Made by a program: the position numbers and the translations under genes. Source: Chara braunii (lineage: Eukaryota > Streptophyta > Charophyceae > Charales > Characeae). From it: a stretch of 24,043 bases of DNA. How positions within the stretch are numbered: the stretch's first letter is position 1; every line of letters begins with the position of its first letter. The stretch lies in contig BFEA01000439.1 of assembly GCA_003427395.1 (NCBI GenBank), positions 462,764 through 486,806 of the forward strand. The letters run 5' to 3'. This document shows, piece by piece, positions 9,269-18,056 of this stretch. The notes below the pieces were generated by a model that did no database searches, was not told where the DNA came from, and was given only the letters and a program-made list of their open reading frames with translations.

Positions 9269-9561
9269 CAGTAGAGTAAAACTCAAGCAACATAGCAAGC
9301 CATGTGATAAACACATTAGGCCAAAGCAACGGGAGAGAAGGAAGAAGAAGAAGAAGAAGAAGAAGAAGAGGAAGAAAGAAAAAGAAAGGTAGACAGAAGA
9401 GACGAAGAGTTTTAGCGTAGTCCCCCGAGCGCGTCAGCTCGAAAAATCTTCAATAATAGCCGACAGGTACGAAAGCAGCACAGAGCGCCGAAGCGTGAAA
9501 GAACAGACTGGCGATTACCCTACACGTGTTTCGGGGGGTCCATTACCCTACACGTGTTTCG
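9269..9561 (-). repeat. 5' pseudo-LTR of the PLE
   Basis: Direct repeat of 4234-4541 (same start and end words, same hairpin and same tandem 28-nt units at 9514-9561). It contains a GAA microsatellite at about 9340-9370. In the hairpin the loop differs from the other copy (gcgtca against gcatca) while the five stem pairs are unchanged. Confidence 0.85.
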
Positions 9562-10297
9562 CAGGGTTGCAATGGGAAAAAAGGGGCCTTGTTGGTGCCT
9601 TCTCGGGTGATGCAAACTCGTGGCCGCAGTGAAGTGAGTGAAAAAGAGAAAAAGGACGTCGAGAAAAAAAGATCGCCTGCCAAAGCATACTGAAAATCCG
9701 GCTGGTAGAATTGCTCAGCCTCCTGCGGGAGTGAAACAAAAAAAACAAAGAGGCAGTTGCAATGGACAGCCAGCTCTATCAGAGGGAAGGAAGACAACAG
9801 CTGGACAAAGCAAGCAACTTGAACATGGTGCAGGTGTACACCACCCCAGCGAAAAAAGACAAACCGCCAGTACAGGGCCCCAGCCTTGTGGAGAAATCTT
9901 TCATCGCCTACGAAAACCTCGGGGCTATCGCACCACAATGGTTGGCGGCACCCGCCAAAAAAGAAAAAAGTGTGCCGCTGGCGGTTCGGCAAAGCTTGAC
10001 ACGCACTGGAAGGGCACCAGGCCCGGAGGCCAAGTTGAGAATCCCATTGAGCCTTTCAGAGGCTCGGGACAGGGCGTCCGAAAGGCCAGTAGAAAAAATA
10101 AAAACTGTCCCATGTCGTGGGGCGGCACTAGGCCGGGCCCTGCAAAAAAAAAAATAAAAAAAATTATGTCCGCCCCCAGGTGGGCCCTGTAGAAAACAGT
10201 GGAAAACATCACTGGTTCAAGAATCATACGAGACTTGAAAAAGCAAAGCCAAAGCGCACTTGTTCATTGCAGATAGGAAAAAGCAGACCACAGGATA
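9562..10297. other. Unassigned DNA 5' of the PLE
   Basis: No recognised gene. A plus-strand open frame at 9762-10157 (131 codons) and overlapping ones show no domain and end in poly-Lys from an A tract, so they are not called. Gly- and Lys-coding low complexity dominates. Confidence 0.5.
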
Positions 10298-10353
10298 TGG
10301 CGTCCCCGACGCGTTTCGACGGCTGCCAGGCCGTCCTCATCAGGGGGTTGCCA
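10298..10353 (-). ncRNA. Hammerhead ribozyme, minimal type I
   Basis: Read on the minus strand from 10353. The 5' stem I strand is TGGC-aa-CCCC (10353-10344), followed by core CTGATGA (10343-10337). Stem II is GACGGC paired with GCCGTC (10335-10330 with 10323-10318) and closes a 6-nt loop. Core GAAA follows (10317-10314), then a very short stem III ACGCGT (10314-10309). The cleavage site follows C10308, and the 3' stem I strand is GGGG-ac-GCCA (10307-10298). Stem I pairs 4+4 across an internal loop and abuts both cores exactly. One extra G (10336) sits between the core and stem II. Minimal stem III is typical of hammerheads in Penelope-like elements and related retroelements, which often act as dimers. 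It is on the same strand as the PLE but about 740 nt outside its 5' pLTR, so ownership is uncertain. Confidence 0.8.
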
Positions 10354-10769
10354 CCTTCGCACCCTCACTAGTCGAGCTTCCCCACTTAACCTCTCCCGTT
10401 CCTTCCCCATGGCTGGCTCCGGACACCAGCGGTGGTTCCGGAATGTTTAGTCCTGCAGGCTTAACAACTACACCCTCTTTGCTTATATGCCCAACACACA
10501 CGGTACTTTCCTAGAAAACACTTGCTGCAAAACGCAGAAAACAAATTGCAGCCTACCTGGTGGTTCGCGGCAGTGAGCGGGCCACCCCTTCAGTCAAATT
10601 ACACTACGGGTGTCCAAAAAAACTCTGAAAAACTACCACTAAAAATGGGCCACGAAATAAGGGTCTGCTCTCCGCACCGCTGGTAGCAGTTCGAAAACAG
10701 TCTGCTGACGAAGTAGGAACAATGGGCCAGGGCAAACAGACACTGAAAACTGGTCCGGAAAAACACGAA
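10354..10769. other. Unassigned DNA
   Basis: No gene, RNA or repeat family is recognised between the ribozyme and the tandem repeat that starts at 10770. Confidence 0.5.
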
Positions 10770-10955
10770 GCCTGGAAAAACAAACCCTGTCCGGATTAGA
10801 CCCTGTCCGAATTCAAAAAAAATCAAAAACATCCGAAAAAGCCTAGGAAAACATACCCTGTCCGGATTAGACCCTGTCCGCATTCGAAAAATCCAGAAAA
10901 AAAACAAAGGCTAGGAAAACAAACCCTGTCCGGATTTATCAAAAAAGTCCGAAAA
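10770..10955. repeat. ~70-bp tandem repeat
   Basis: Three units starting at about 10770, 10841 and 10910, each with gcct(a)ggaaaacaaaccctgtccgg followed by a second ccctgtccg in units 1 and 2. The period is about 70 nt. A-rich and non-coding. Confidence 0.8.
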
Positions 10956-10965
10956 CAACCCTTAC

Positions 10966-11137
10966 TATGGGCCAGAACCCACTGGCAAAGAGGATGGGAA
11001 TGAGTATCTGAATCTGGACGTCTTTGTGGCGAGGTGCAGAAAACTGTGATTGATCTGCTTTTCTGCATCTCTGCGTGGAACACGTCCAGATTCAGACACT
11101 TACTCCAATCGTCCTTGCCAGTGGGATCTGGCCCTAT
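10966..11137. ncRNA. Long imperfect hairpin (pre-miRNA-like or MITE)
   Basis: Two arms of about 75-80 nt pair around a ~15-nt loop. Perfect blocks include a 15-bp stretch (tctgaatctggacgt at 11007-11021 with its complement at 11082-11096) and tgcagaaaa/ttttctgca at the neck (11035-11043, 11059-11067). Mismatches are scattered. The length and pairing would suit a plant-type microRNA precursor, a hairpin siRNA source or a small fold-back transposon. Sequence alone does not choose between them; strand unknown. Confidence 0.55.
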
Positions 11138-11181
11138 GTCACGGAGTTACTGTTCAACCAATCCTTTTTTTTTTGCGCAAG

Positions 11182-12050
11182 GCCTCTATCCTCGTGATGG
11201 TAAGAGAACCACTGGGATTGAGGTTTTGCCTGGCGCTCCATCTATTGGTGGGGAGCGTCACCTGCTGGAAACCGGGTCCAGCGTCCCTTAAGTAACACAT
11301 TGACATACAGTACATCATTTGAAGCGACGCCATTGCTGGAAACCGGGTCCAGCGTCCCATAACAGTAAATTCAGCTAACCTTCCCCGCAGCCAGGCCGGG
11401 TCATGGGGGGGAGGCACTGGGGGGCACCAGTGTAATCTCCCTCCCATCCCTAGCCCCTGCCAATCGTCTAGCCTCCAGGCGTCTGTTGTATCCAGAACAA
11501 CGTATCTAGTTGCTGAACCTCTACAGAAGGCAGGGGAAAAAACAGCAGAAAACAGGAAAAAAACAGAAGACAGGAAACAGACAGAAAACAAGAGATGATC
11601 CTACTGTTGTATCCAGAGCAATGTATCTGTCTACTGAACCTCTACTGAAGGCAGAAGAACCAGAGTTGATCCTGATAATCCTTTTTTGGCCCCATGTGCA
11701 AGCCTCAATCCTGGTGGTGGTAGGAGAACCACCAAGATTGAGGCTTTGCCTAGCGGGCCGCTCCATCTATTGGTGGGGAGCATCACCTGCTGGAAACCGG
11801 GTCCAGCTTCCCATGATAGCTTAATGAAGGGAGAGGCACCCGTGTGCTGGGAACCGGGTGCAGCGTCCCAAACCACGTTATCACTCCCTTACCTATCCCT
11901 TACCTCTCCCACCTATCCTGCAGCTGGGATCTCCCTCCATCCCTTAATCCCTGCCATCCACCCCCTATATCTAGGAATCAGAGGATGTATCTGGACATGT
12001 ATGCATCCAGAATGTGTCTGCTGGAGACCAAGTCCAGCGTCCCTTGATAG
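11182..12050. repeat. Degenerate repeat region with five small hairpins
   Basis: A ~115-bp block (11182-11293) recurs at 11701-11815, and a block containing gtatccaga.caa.gtatct recurs near 11488 and 11610. Five copies of the hairpin gctgga-loop-tccagc followed by gtccc (or ttccc) lie at 11264-11282, 11335-11353, 11789-11807, 11846-11864 and 12020-12038. The loop is aaccggg in the first three; it changes to gaccaag in the last, with the stem intact. Open frames here are by-products. Confidence 0.7.
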
Positions 12051-12261
12051 CACAGTACCCCTGAACCCAGCAGACGTCTAACTGGGAGTTTGAACAGTAC
12101 AGGGACTCAGCCATGCAGCCTGCTGAGTCGAAAAACAGTCTGCGAGCGACTATGAGCCCAGCAGCTAGCTCAAAACAACTGAAGGAACGGCTCTGAGTCA
12201 GGTAGCATGGAGATCTCTTATGTCCTGGGTGCTGTGTGTCTACTGGCGTCTCGGCTCATGT
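12051..12261. other. Region beyond the LINE 3' end
   Basis: No recognised feature. I see no poly(A) tract marking the LINE 3' terminus on the minus strand, so the exact LINE end is undetermined. Confidence 0.4.
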
Positions 12262-14883
12262 CACTGGTAATGCTTCCGCCAGGGACAGCGGGTGGGGGGG
12301 AAGGGGTCTGCAAAGTCCTGGGCTGGCTGTAGTGGGACGCCCGGGTCCACTTTAATCCAGTCATGGAAAATCAACTGGTAATCCCTTACCATTTCCTCCC
12401 GGGAATCAGCACTCCGGTTGTCTCCGGACCATTTTATCTCAGCCACCCATCCCTCCCTATCCCCCCCAAGCTAGTCTTTGCAGAATCTTGAGATAATCTT
12501 GTTCATGTCCCCCCAGGTATGCGACTGATCCAACTTCTCTTTAGTTGCTCTCCATTGGGTCGCAATTTCATAATGAACCAATGTTCGTATTTGCTCCATA
12601 GCTTCTCCGTCTTCTATCCGCACCCCCTCTATCTCCAAGATGCATCGCCTCCACCATATAGTCCATAGGACGCTCCGCCTACCTAATTTGAACATGTTTT
12701 CCACAAATGTGTTTCCCCGGATTGGAGGGTGATATCCCAAGAGTATGGCCCTCCAGTCCCAAGGCCATTCACATCAGGAGCAATGTGTCACCAAATCCTG
12801 TCCCAGCCTCTCCACAGTAGGACTGACGCACGACATTGGAGAAAAATATGTTCTATAGTCTCCGCCCGCCTCGTCCCAGGGAAGCTTTGCAGGCATTTGT
12901 GGCACCATGGCAGCGCTTTCCCTTGTTGCTCTAGACGCGTATGGTCTATCAACCAGTCATTGGTTGGTAGACACCTATGTTCAATTTGCCATTGGAGGGC
13001 TGAGATTTTGGCGGGTCTGTAACTATAGTGAGTGAACCATCGAATGGGCTTAAGCAGGCTACGGTCTATGTTAAGATGGCGATACCATCTATCTTCCACG
13101 CGGTCCCGCAGTCTGCATTTGGGTCTGAACATTCGGTAGGCGGATTTAGTTTTCAGATTGAGTAGTGCCAGTGTGTTATCCTCTCCTTTCCTGGCCGGGT
13201 TACGTTGGTTCCATCGCCACTCCTCCGAGTCAAAGGGGAGGTCCTCAATGGGGGTCATTGGGCAGTACACCCTCTAGTAGCATCCCTCCTCCATAACCCG
13301 GATGCGATACACATCCTTTTGTTATTTCCATATGAAGGGTTGCTGGTTTCCCTCTAGCCTGCCATCCTTTTGGATGGAGAAGACTTCTACTAACGCATGT
13401 CCTGGGCCTGTAAGGTGCACATGCCCGACCTCTTTCTCATGGTCGGGTAGCCCCACCCAATCTCCTTCCTTCAAACATGGGTCTTTTCTGAGGATGGCGT
13501 ACCATTGGAGGGGGAGGCTCTCAATAAGGTCGTTGAGTGCCTTCTCAGTAAGATGGCAGTACCGCAGCCATGTACGCATCCTTTCTATGCTCTTCCAGTT
13601 TTTGGTCTCCTTGTCCCAAAGGTCCCCCACCCTCCGGACACCATGCTTTACCCAGCCTTTCCACGGGGCATCCGAGCTGTTCCGCACACGCCCTTCAGCA
13701 TCTGTTAAGAGGGGTTGCCTGAAGATCTTTTCCCACCTCTCTGTCGATAGAAGTGGGGGAGGGAGTTTCCTCCAGGTACGTATCAAGTGCACCCATTGTT
13801 TGTCGGAAGGGTCCCCGTTCCTGTACTTCCTCGGCAACCTCCAATACCTATCTTCCAGCCAAATTCTAGGATCGATCTCAGGTGGGGTTTTCGGGGCTAG
13901 GTTAGAAATTTGTGCCAGGGCCAAGGGAACCCAAGGGGATGATGTGGAAAAAATAATACGTTGGAACCAGCGAGTCATGAGGGCTTGGAATTGTGTGGCC
14001 GGATCCATAATTCCCAGTCCTCCTCCACTCTTGGGCTGAATCACTGATTCCTATGCCACTCGGCTTATGACGTGGGATTGGTTGTTGTCGCCCCTCCAGA
14101 GGAAGGCCGCCAACTATTGTTTCAGTGCCTTGATCCCCCCTGCACTTAAGGGCCATAAAATGGCTTTGTACCAGAGGGTGGCCAGGACTACATTATTTAT
14201 CACAAGCGCTCGTCCGAAAATGGAGGTGCGTTTATTGTTCCATTTTTCCAGTTTGGACTGTGCCGGTCCGGCCAACCATTCATCATTGGATGATGGCTTC
14301 CCATTGGCGGTGACAAGTGCCCCCAGGATTCTTAGTGGGTCATCATGAGAGTGCCATGTAATCCGCGGGGATTCCGGGGGTCTTCCCCCTTGATGGTGCA
14401 TCCACCATCCAATCGTCTTATATTCCCAATTCACAGACATATCTGATAGTAGACATAATTTGTTCATAAGTATCTGAATTTCCTTCATGTTAGATTCTGT
14501 CGCATCTGTCATTATGGTGAGGTCGTCTGCAAAAAGGGATCAGATAGGGATTGCTTCCTCGGGGATATTGGATATCTTGATTCGAGTAAGGTCCTTGTGA
14601 TGGCGAAGGTTGGTTGACAATGCTTCCATTATCACCAGGAAAAGGTAGGGGGCAATCGGGTCTCCCTGCCTCACCGAGCGTTGAAGCTCAACGGAGGTGC
14701 AACTGACCCGTTGACTTGCACACAGGTGGTGGCATGACTATGGAGGATCTTGATCCAGCGGCGCAAGACCGGTCTGAAGTTCATTCTTTCCAAACATCTA
14801 TCTAAGAATTCCCAGTCCACATGATTGTAGGCTTTCTCGAAGTCTATGAAAATAATGGCCGCATTGGCCCGATGTCGTCGCGC
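12262..14883 (-). pseudogene. L1-type LINE ORF2, 3' part (RT palm to zf-RVT)
   Basis: Begins in the RT palm. Motif A is NAAIIFIDFEKAYNHVDW (near 14868-14810), motif B VRQGDPIAPYLFLV (near 14680-14640) and motif C LFADDLTIM (near 14540-14515), the last following an in-frame TGA. The connection region follows, with the LINE-typical SGGGLGIMDPATQFQALMTRWF (14040-13970). Then comes a C-terminal zinc-binding segment CHKCLQ...IEHIFLQC (about 12900-12820) like zf-RVT, and a tail WTIWWRRC typical of plant and algal L1 ORF2. Frameshifts or stops occur near 14695, 14550, 14110-14050 and 12790-12760, so it is dead. The N-terminal RT lies at 21229-21745, beyond the 6.3-kb insertion. The AP endonuclease is missing (5' truncation). 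Confidence 0.85.
14880..14883. repeat. Target-site duplication gcgc, left
   Basis: Matches gcgc at 21229-21232. Removing one copy together with 14884-21228 rejoins the LINE reading frame exactly. Confidence 0.7.
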
Positions 14884-14907
14884 TGTCGGCGCGAATACCC
14901 TTACAAC

Positions 14908-15731
14908 GGTATCCGCCCTGGTTTTTGCAAATGACAGGAAAATGGGTTTGGTTGAAATAAGCCGTGCGGGGCACGACCGCGTCCGGGATCCATCCCGACT
15001 AAGTTAGGGGGTACGTGGGCGCGCAGTTTTAAGGCGCGCGTGTGATTTTTCTGATTGAGTGAGCGGCCGGTCTAGTCGACCGACCTGGACCGTGCTGTGT
15101 TTTGTTCAGGGGATGAAAACTCGTTTTTTTGGTTGGCGTGCGCGACCGACGGTAGGACTGGCACGCCGGTAGGCGCACGGGGTGGCCACGGCGGGGTCCA
15201 AGTAGGTCGGCGAAGGTGCCTGGTGTTGGCACGCCGACCGTGGGTAGGAAAGGAAGGCCTAGGCTGTTGTTTCCAGGCCTAGGCACGGCGCGGCACCACT
15301 TCATATGGAAGTTCGCGCTCCATGGTACCAGGCTTGGGCTTAGCCCTATGGGTTACGGCATTGGACTTTCGCTACGGAGGCTTGGGGATCGAGGCCGGCA
15401 GGCAGCAGCACGGGAGCACTGGAGCAGCGGGAGGCTAAGGGGTTGAGGGTCCCTTGGGACTATCCCTCTTTTTGTTTTGTAGGGGGAGTCCGGCCGCGGA
15501 CCCCGTCCCGTGGCACTAGACCATCCCCCTCCCGACAGTATTTCGGGACGTTCGGGTCGGCTTTGTGTTTTTCTTTTTTTCTTTTTTTTCTTTTTATTAT
15601 TCATCCAGGGTTTATGGCCCCGCTTCTGTTCGCGGGCCCGGCGTTGGCCCGGTTGCGTCCCCACTGGCGGACCGAGAGTGGGGAAGGTCGGGTGGCCTTT
15701 GGTGCCGCCACGGGGCGTCACCCCGGCCGGG
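14908..15731. other. GC-rich left arm of the insertion, no gene seen
   Basis: No protein domain or known RNA is recognised before the U6-like sequence. A T-rich tract lies at 15560-15600. No TATA box is placed about 30 nt before the U6-like start, as a functional plant-type U6 promoter would require. Confidence 0.5.
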
Positions 15732-15840
15732 GTCCTTCGGGGCATCCGTTAAAATTGGAACGATACAAAGAAGATTAGCATGGCCCTGCGCAAGGACGAC
15801 ACGCATATAACGAGCGGGATCCGACAGCTGAGCGCTTTTT
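15732..15840 (+). ncRNA. U6 snRNA-like sequence (variant or pseudogene)
   Basis: U6 snRNA is the catalytic-core RNA of the spliceosome, transcribed by RNA polymerase III. Here the 5' stem-loop is present (gtccttcggggcatccg), then aaaattggaacgatac, agattagcatggcc and ctgcgcaagga.gacacgca in canonical order, ending at a T-run (15836-15840) that fits a pol III terminator. Departures are functionally important: the ACAGAGA box reads ACAAAGA, one C is missing after catggccc, and the U of GGAUGACACG is C. The 3' part is divergent. With no TATA box at -30, this is most likely a U6 pseudogene or a captured variant carried in the insertion. Confidence 0.85.
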
Positions 15841-15949
15841 GCGTATCAGTATTTGGCTGGCTGTCGGACCGCGTCAGGCCGCGCAGTGCTGGGGTGCCGG
15901 GGCGACGGCAACAGGAACGGAGAGGGCATAGTCGATACGAGGGAGGTGT

Positions 15950-16810
15950 GGGGCAGAGATGAACCGGGTAAGGGTGTCGCGCCAGGTGCGTGCGGAGTGG
16001 AGGATGGTGGAAGAGGCGTTAGGGAGGCGACGGGTGTAGCGGAGCAGTAGCGAGGGCGGGTGAACGGGGATGACATCTGGCGCGGGATACATGCGGGCCA
16101 TGATGGGCGACATCGCAGGCGACAAGCACGAGCGGGGTGAAGTAGCGAGCGGGCTGGCGGATGGCTGCTCGGCTTGAAGCAGAGGTAAGGGGGGGGAGAC
16201 GAAAAGAACCTGGACGCGTTTCGCGCCAGGGTGCATGCGACGAGAGTGGTGTCGGGGGAGGGGCTATGACGGACGGGAAAGGACGTGGCACACTCGATTC
16301 TTGACAGAGTCGAGCAAGGCCAAAACTCAGATCGTGGTTTTAGCCCCGGGCGAGCACGATTACGGTGTTAGATTTAGCGGGGGATTAGTGGATCTAGAGG
16401 TTCGTGAAAAAGGTGGTGCGCCAAGAGAAAACGAAGATGGCGGGAAGGTGGCATACCTCCCTCGAAAGTGAATGGATTTGGGCCGGGGAGGACTCAAATC
16501 CGAGGTTTTTAATCATGGCGATTTGATTGGCAAAGGTAATCCGGTCGGTAGATTAGTAAGTCAAGAGTTAGTCTAGAGGGGCATTGCGCCGGGGCTATGG
16601 TGGGGGAGAGAAGGCAAGGAGTGAGAAAACGGGGTCTCACTCGATTCTTAATGGAATCGAGTGAAATAAGATAGTAGATTAGCTTTTTGAGGCCGGGCGA
16701 ACCTGATTGTGAAGTCGGATCTAGAAGAAGGTTAGTAGGTTTAGAGTTAAAAGTGAGAGTGAACCTGGACGGGGTTGACGCCAGGTGCATTCACAGAAAG
16801 TACCGAGCAA
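15950..16810 (+). repeat. Dispersed small hairpins in the insertion
   Basis: Two recurring structures. (a) cctgg...ccagg: 16209-16230 with inner cgcg/cgcg pairing, and 16764-16785, which gains an outer gtgaa/ttcac stem (16759-16763 with 16790-16794); a weaker relative lies near 15965-15990. (b) ctcgattc...gaatcgag: 16637-16664 is a perfect 11-bp stem with a 6-nt loop, and 16293-16314 a 9-bp stem containing one G.T. The copies are not collinear, so this is not a simple tandem repeat. Confidence 0.6.
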
Positions 16811-16838
16811 GGGATGTAAGGCCGGCTGCAGCACGGGA

Positions 16839-17264
16839 GACTTACCTGTTGGCCGGTGCGAAGCCCAGCTCGCCGGCGGAGGATCGCTCACGTACAGGGA
16901 GAGAGGGGGACAGGGACAGGGGCGGCTTGTCTGGTCAGCCGGCGAAGCGGGATGAACTGCAACTCGGACGACAGGGGGAACAACGGAACGCAACAGAGGG
17001 ATCGACTGTGCTTGTGAGCGTGCGCTGAAGTGTCGTGCCCAACCGCACCCAGCATGTTGGAAAGTGGCAGGGGGTGTGCCCAGCCGTACCTAGCGTGTTG
17101 GAAAGTGGCAGGGGGTGTGCCCAGCCGTACCCAGCGTGTTGGAAAGTGGCAGGGGGTGAGCCACGCAGAAATAAGGGACTTACCTGCTTGCCGGCGCGTT
17201 GCTCACCCGACGGCTGAAACTTGCACGCCCACGCACAGAGAGAGAGCGAGGGAGGACTCACCTG
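16839..17264 (-). other. Three splice-donor-like words
   Basis: gacttacctg (16839-16848), gacttacctg (17177-17186) and gactcacctg (17255-17264) read CAG|GTAAGTC or CAG|GTGAGTC on the minus strand, near-perfect 5' splice sites. The first two are followed by similar ttgccgg-type sequence, so this is a degenerate repeat. No exons are recognisable, and function is unproven. Confidence 0.3.
17036..17158. repeat. 41-bp tandem repeat, three units
   Basis: Three consecutive 41-bp units, each containing gttggaaagtggcagggggtg; units 2 and 3 are nearly identical. The period is not a multiple of three, and no protein is supported. Confidence 0.95.
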
Positions 17265-18056
17265 GCCGAAGTTGCAGTCGGTCTGCGTACTACTGCGGAG
17301 TAATTGTTGATGCTAATGTGAACGAGAGACCTTGTTTCCCCTGGCGATCAGCAAGGCCAGGGAGTCACGAGCTGCTAAAGGCTGCTGCTGGTTAGCAATG
17401 ATTGCTACGGACTGCGAGGCTGCAGTACCCCTTAGTTGCCCGTGCTGACTCATTGGCCGCCACAGCGGTTGCTGCGGATGTTGTGGCCGCCGCCGTTGTA
17501 CGAAGAGAGGCTCGCCATGGGGCTGAGCCTTTTTGGAAGTGATGGTTGTTGAACTGCTGGGTGTACAACTGTGTGGACTGGCGGTCATTTGACTGCGGCG
17601 ATCTGCTTCTATCGTTGTTCGTGGTGGGGCATTTTGCTACTTACTCAAAGTCTGATCTTGGTTAAGAGAGGAAGGAGGCAGGCGGGATTGCAACCCGTAG
17701 GTCCGCATCAAGACCTTGTGGGAGGTCAGCCCACCGATTGCGGGAGCTCTGCCGGAGCCTAGGCAAGGCTTTGGAGGCAGGGAACTGGCAGGTAACCATT
17801 GCGTCTCCTTTATATACCCTGGTATAAACCCTATCTGTACCCCTTGCTATGTTTGACTGAGTATGTTGCATGCATCCCTATCTTGATTTTAGTTTGACTG
17901 GCAGGACACCACTCAGATTAAGTAAAGGAATGTGTGCGCAATCTCAGTTTTCAGTTTTTGTTGACTGCCTGAAGCCAGATTGTGAACACAAGGGGTTGCA
18001 TCTGGGGGAAGAGTGGGTGAAAGGTGGTTTTGTTTGAGGCTGAACGGGTCCTATGG
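17265..18056. other. Unassigned part of the insertion
   Basis: No protein or RNA family is recognised. GC content falls from left to right. A tRNA-like T-arm word at about 17693 (minus strand) has no accompanying cloverleaf. Confidence 0.5.

Larger units (their letters stand above)
4234..9561 (-). mobile_element. Penelope-like retroelement with N-terminal GIY-YIG
   Basis: A 5.3-kb minus-strand element. Pseudo-LTRs lie in direct orientation at 9269-9561 (5' side) and 4234-4541 (3' side). Between them, in transcription order, are a CCHC/coiled-coil protein (9002-7389), a GIY-YIG nuclease (7388-6579), a linker with the N-terminal RT region (6578-5628) and the RT palm and thumb (5607-4753). PLEs as a family combine RT with GIY-YIG and carry pLTRs. 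The usual order is RT then nuclease; here the nuclease comes first, as described for the Naiad and Chlamys groups. The repeats lack TG..CA ends, and no integrase, protease or RNase H was seen, which argues against an LTR retrotransposon. The copy is decayed: two in-frame stops plus a frame change with apparent loss of RT sequence. Assignment to PLE is firm in outline; the subgroup is inference. Confidence 0.8.

Noticed and set aside
4234-9561. LTR retrotransposon interpretation of the flanking direct repeats
   Set aside because: The repeats lack TG..CA ends, and the coding region shows GIY-YIG with a PLE-type RT and no integrase, protease or RNase H.
9762-10157. 131-codon plus-strand open frame
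   Set aside because: No recognisable domain, several overlapping frames of similar length, and an end in an A tract.
16480-16515. tRNA-like T-arm word (minus strand tttgagtcc)
   Set aside because: The stem is too short, and no acceptor, D or anticodon arm can be placed.
16759-16794. Resemblance of cctggacggggttgacg to the start of U1 snRNA
   Set aside because: The related copy at 16209 diverges from U1, and no further U1 sequence follows; the hairpin explains the word better.
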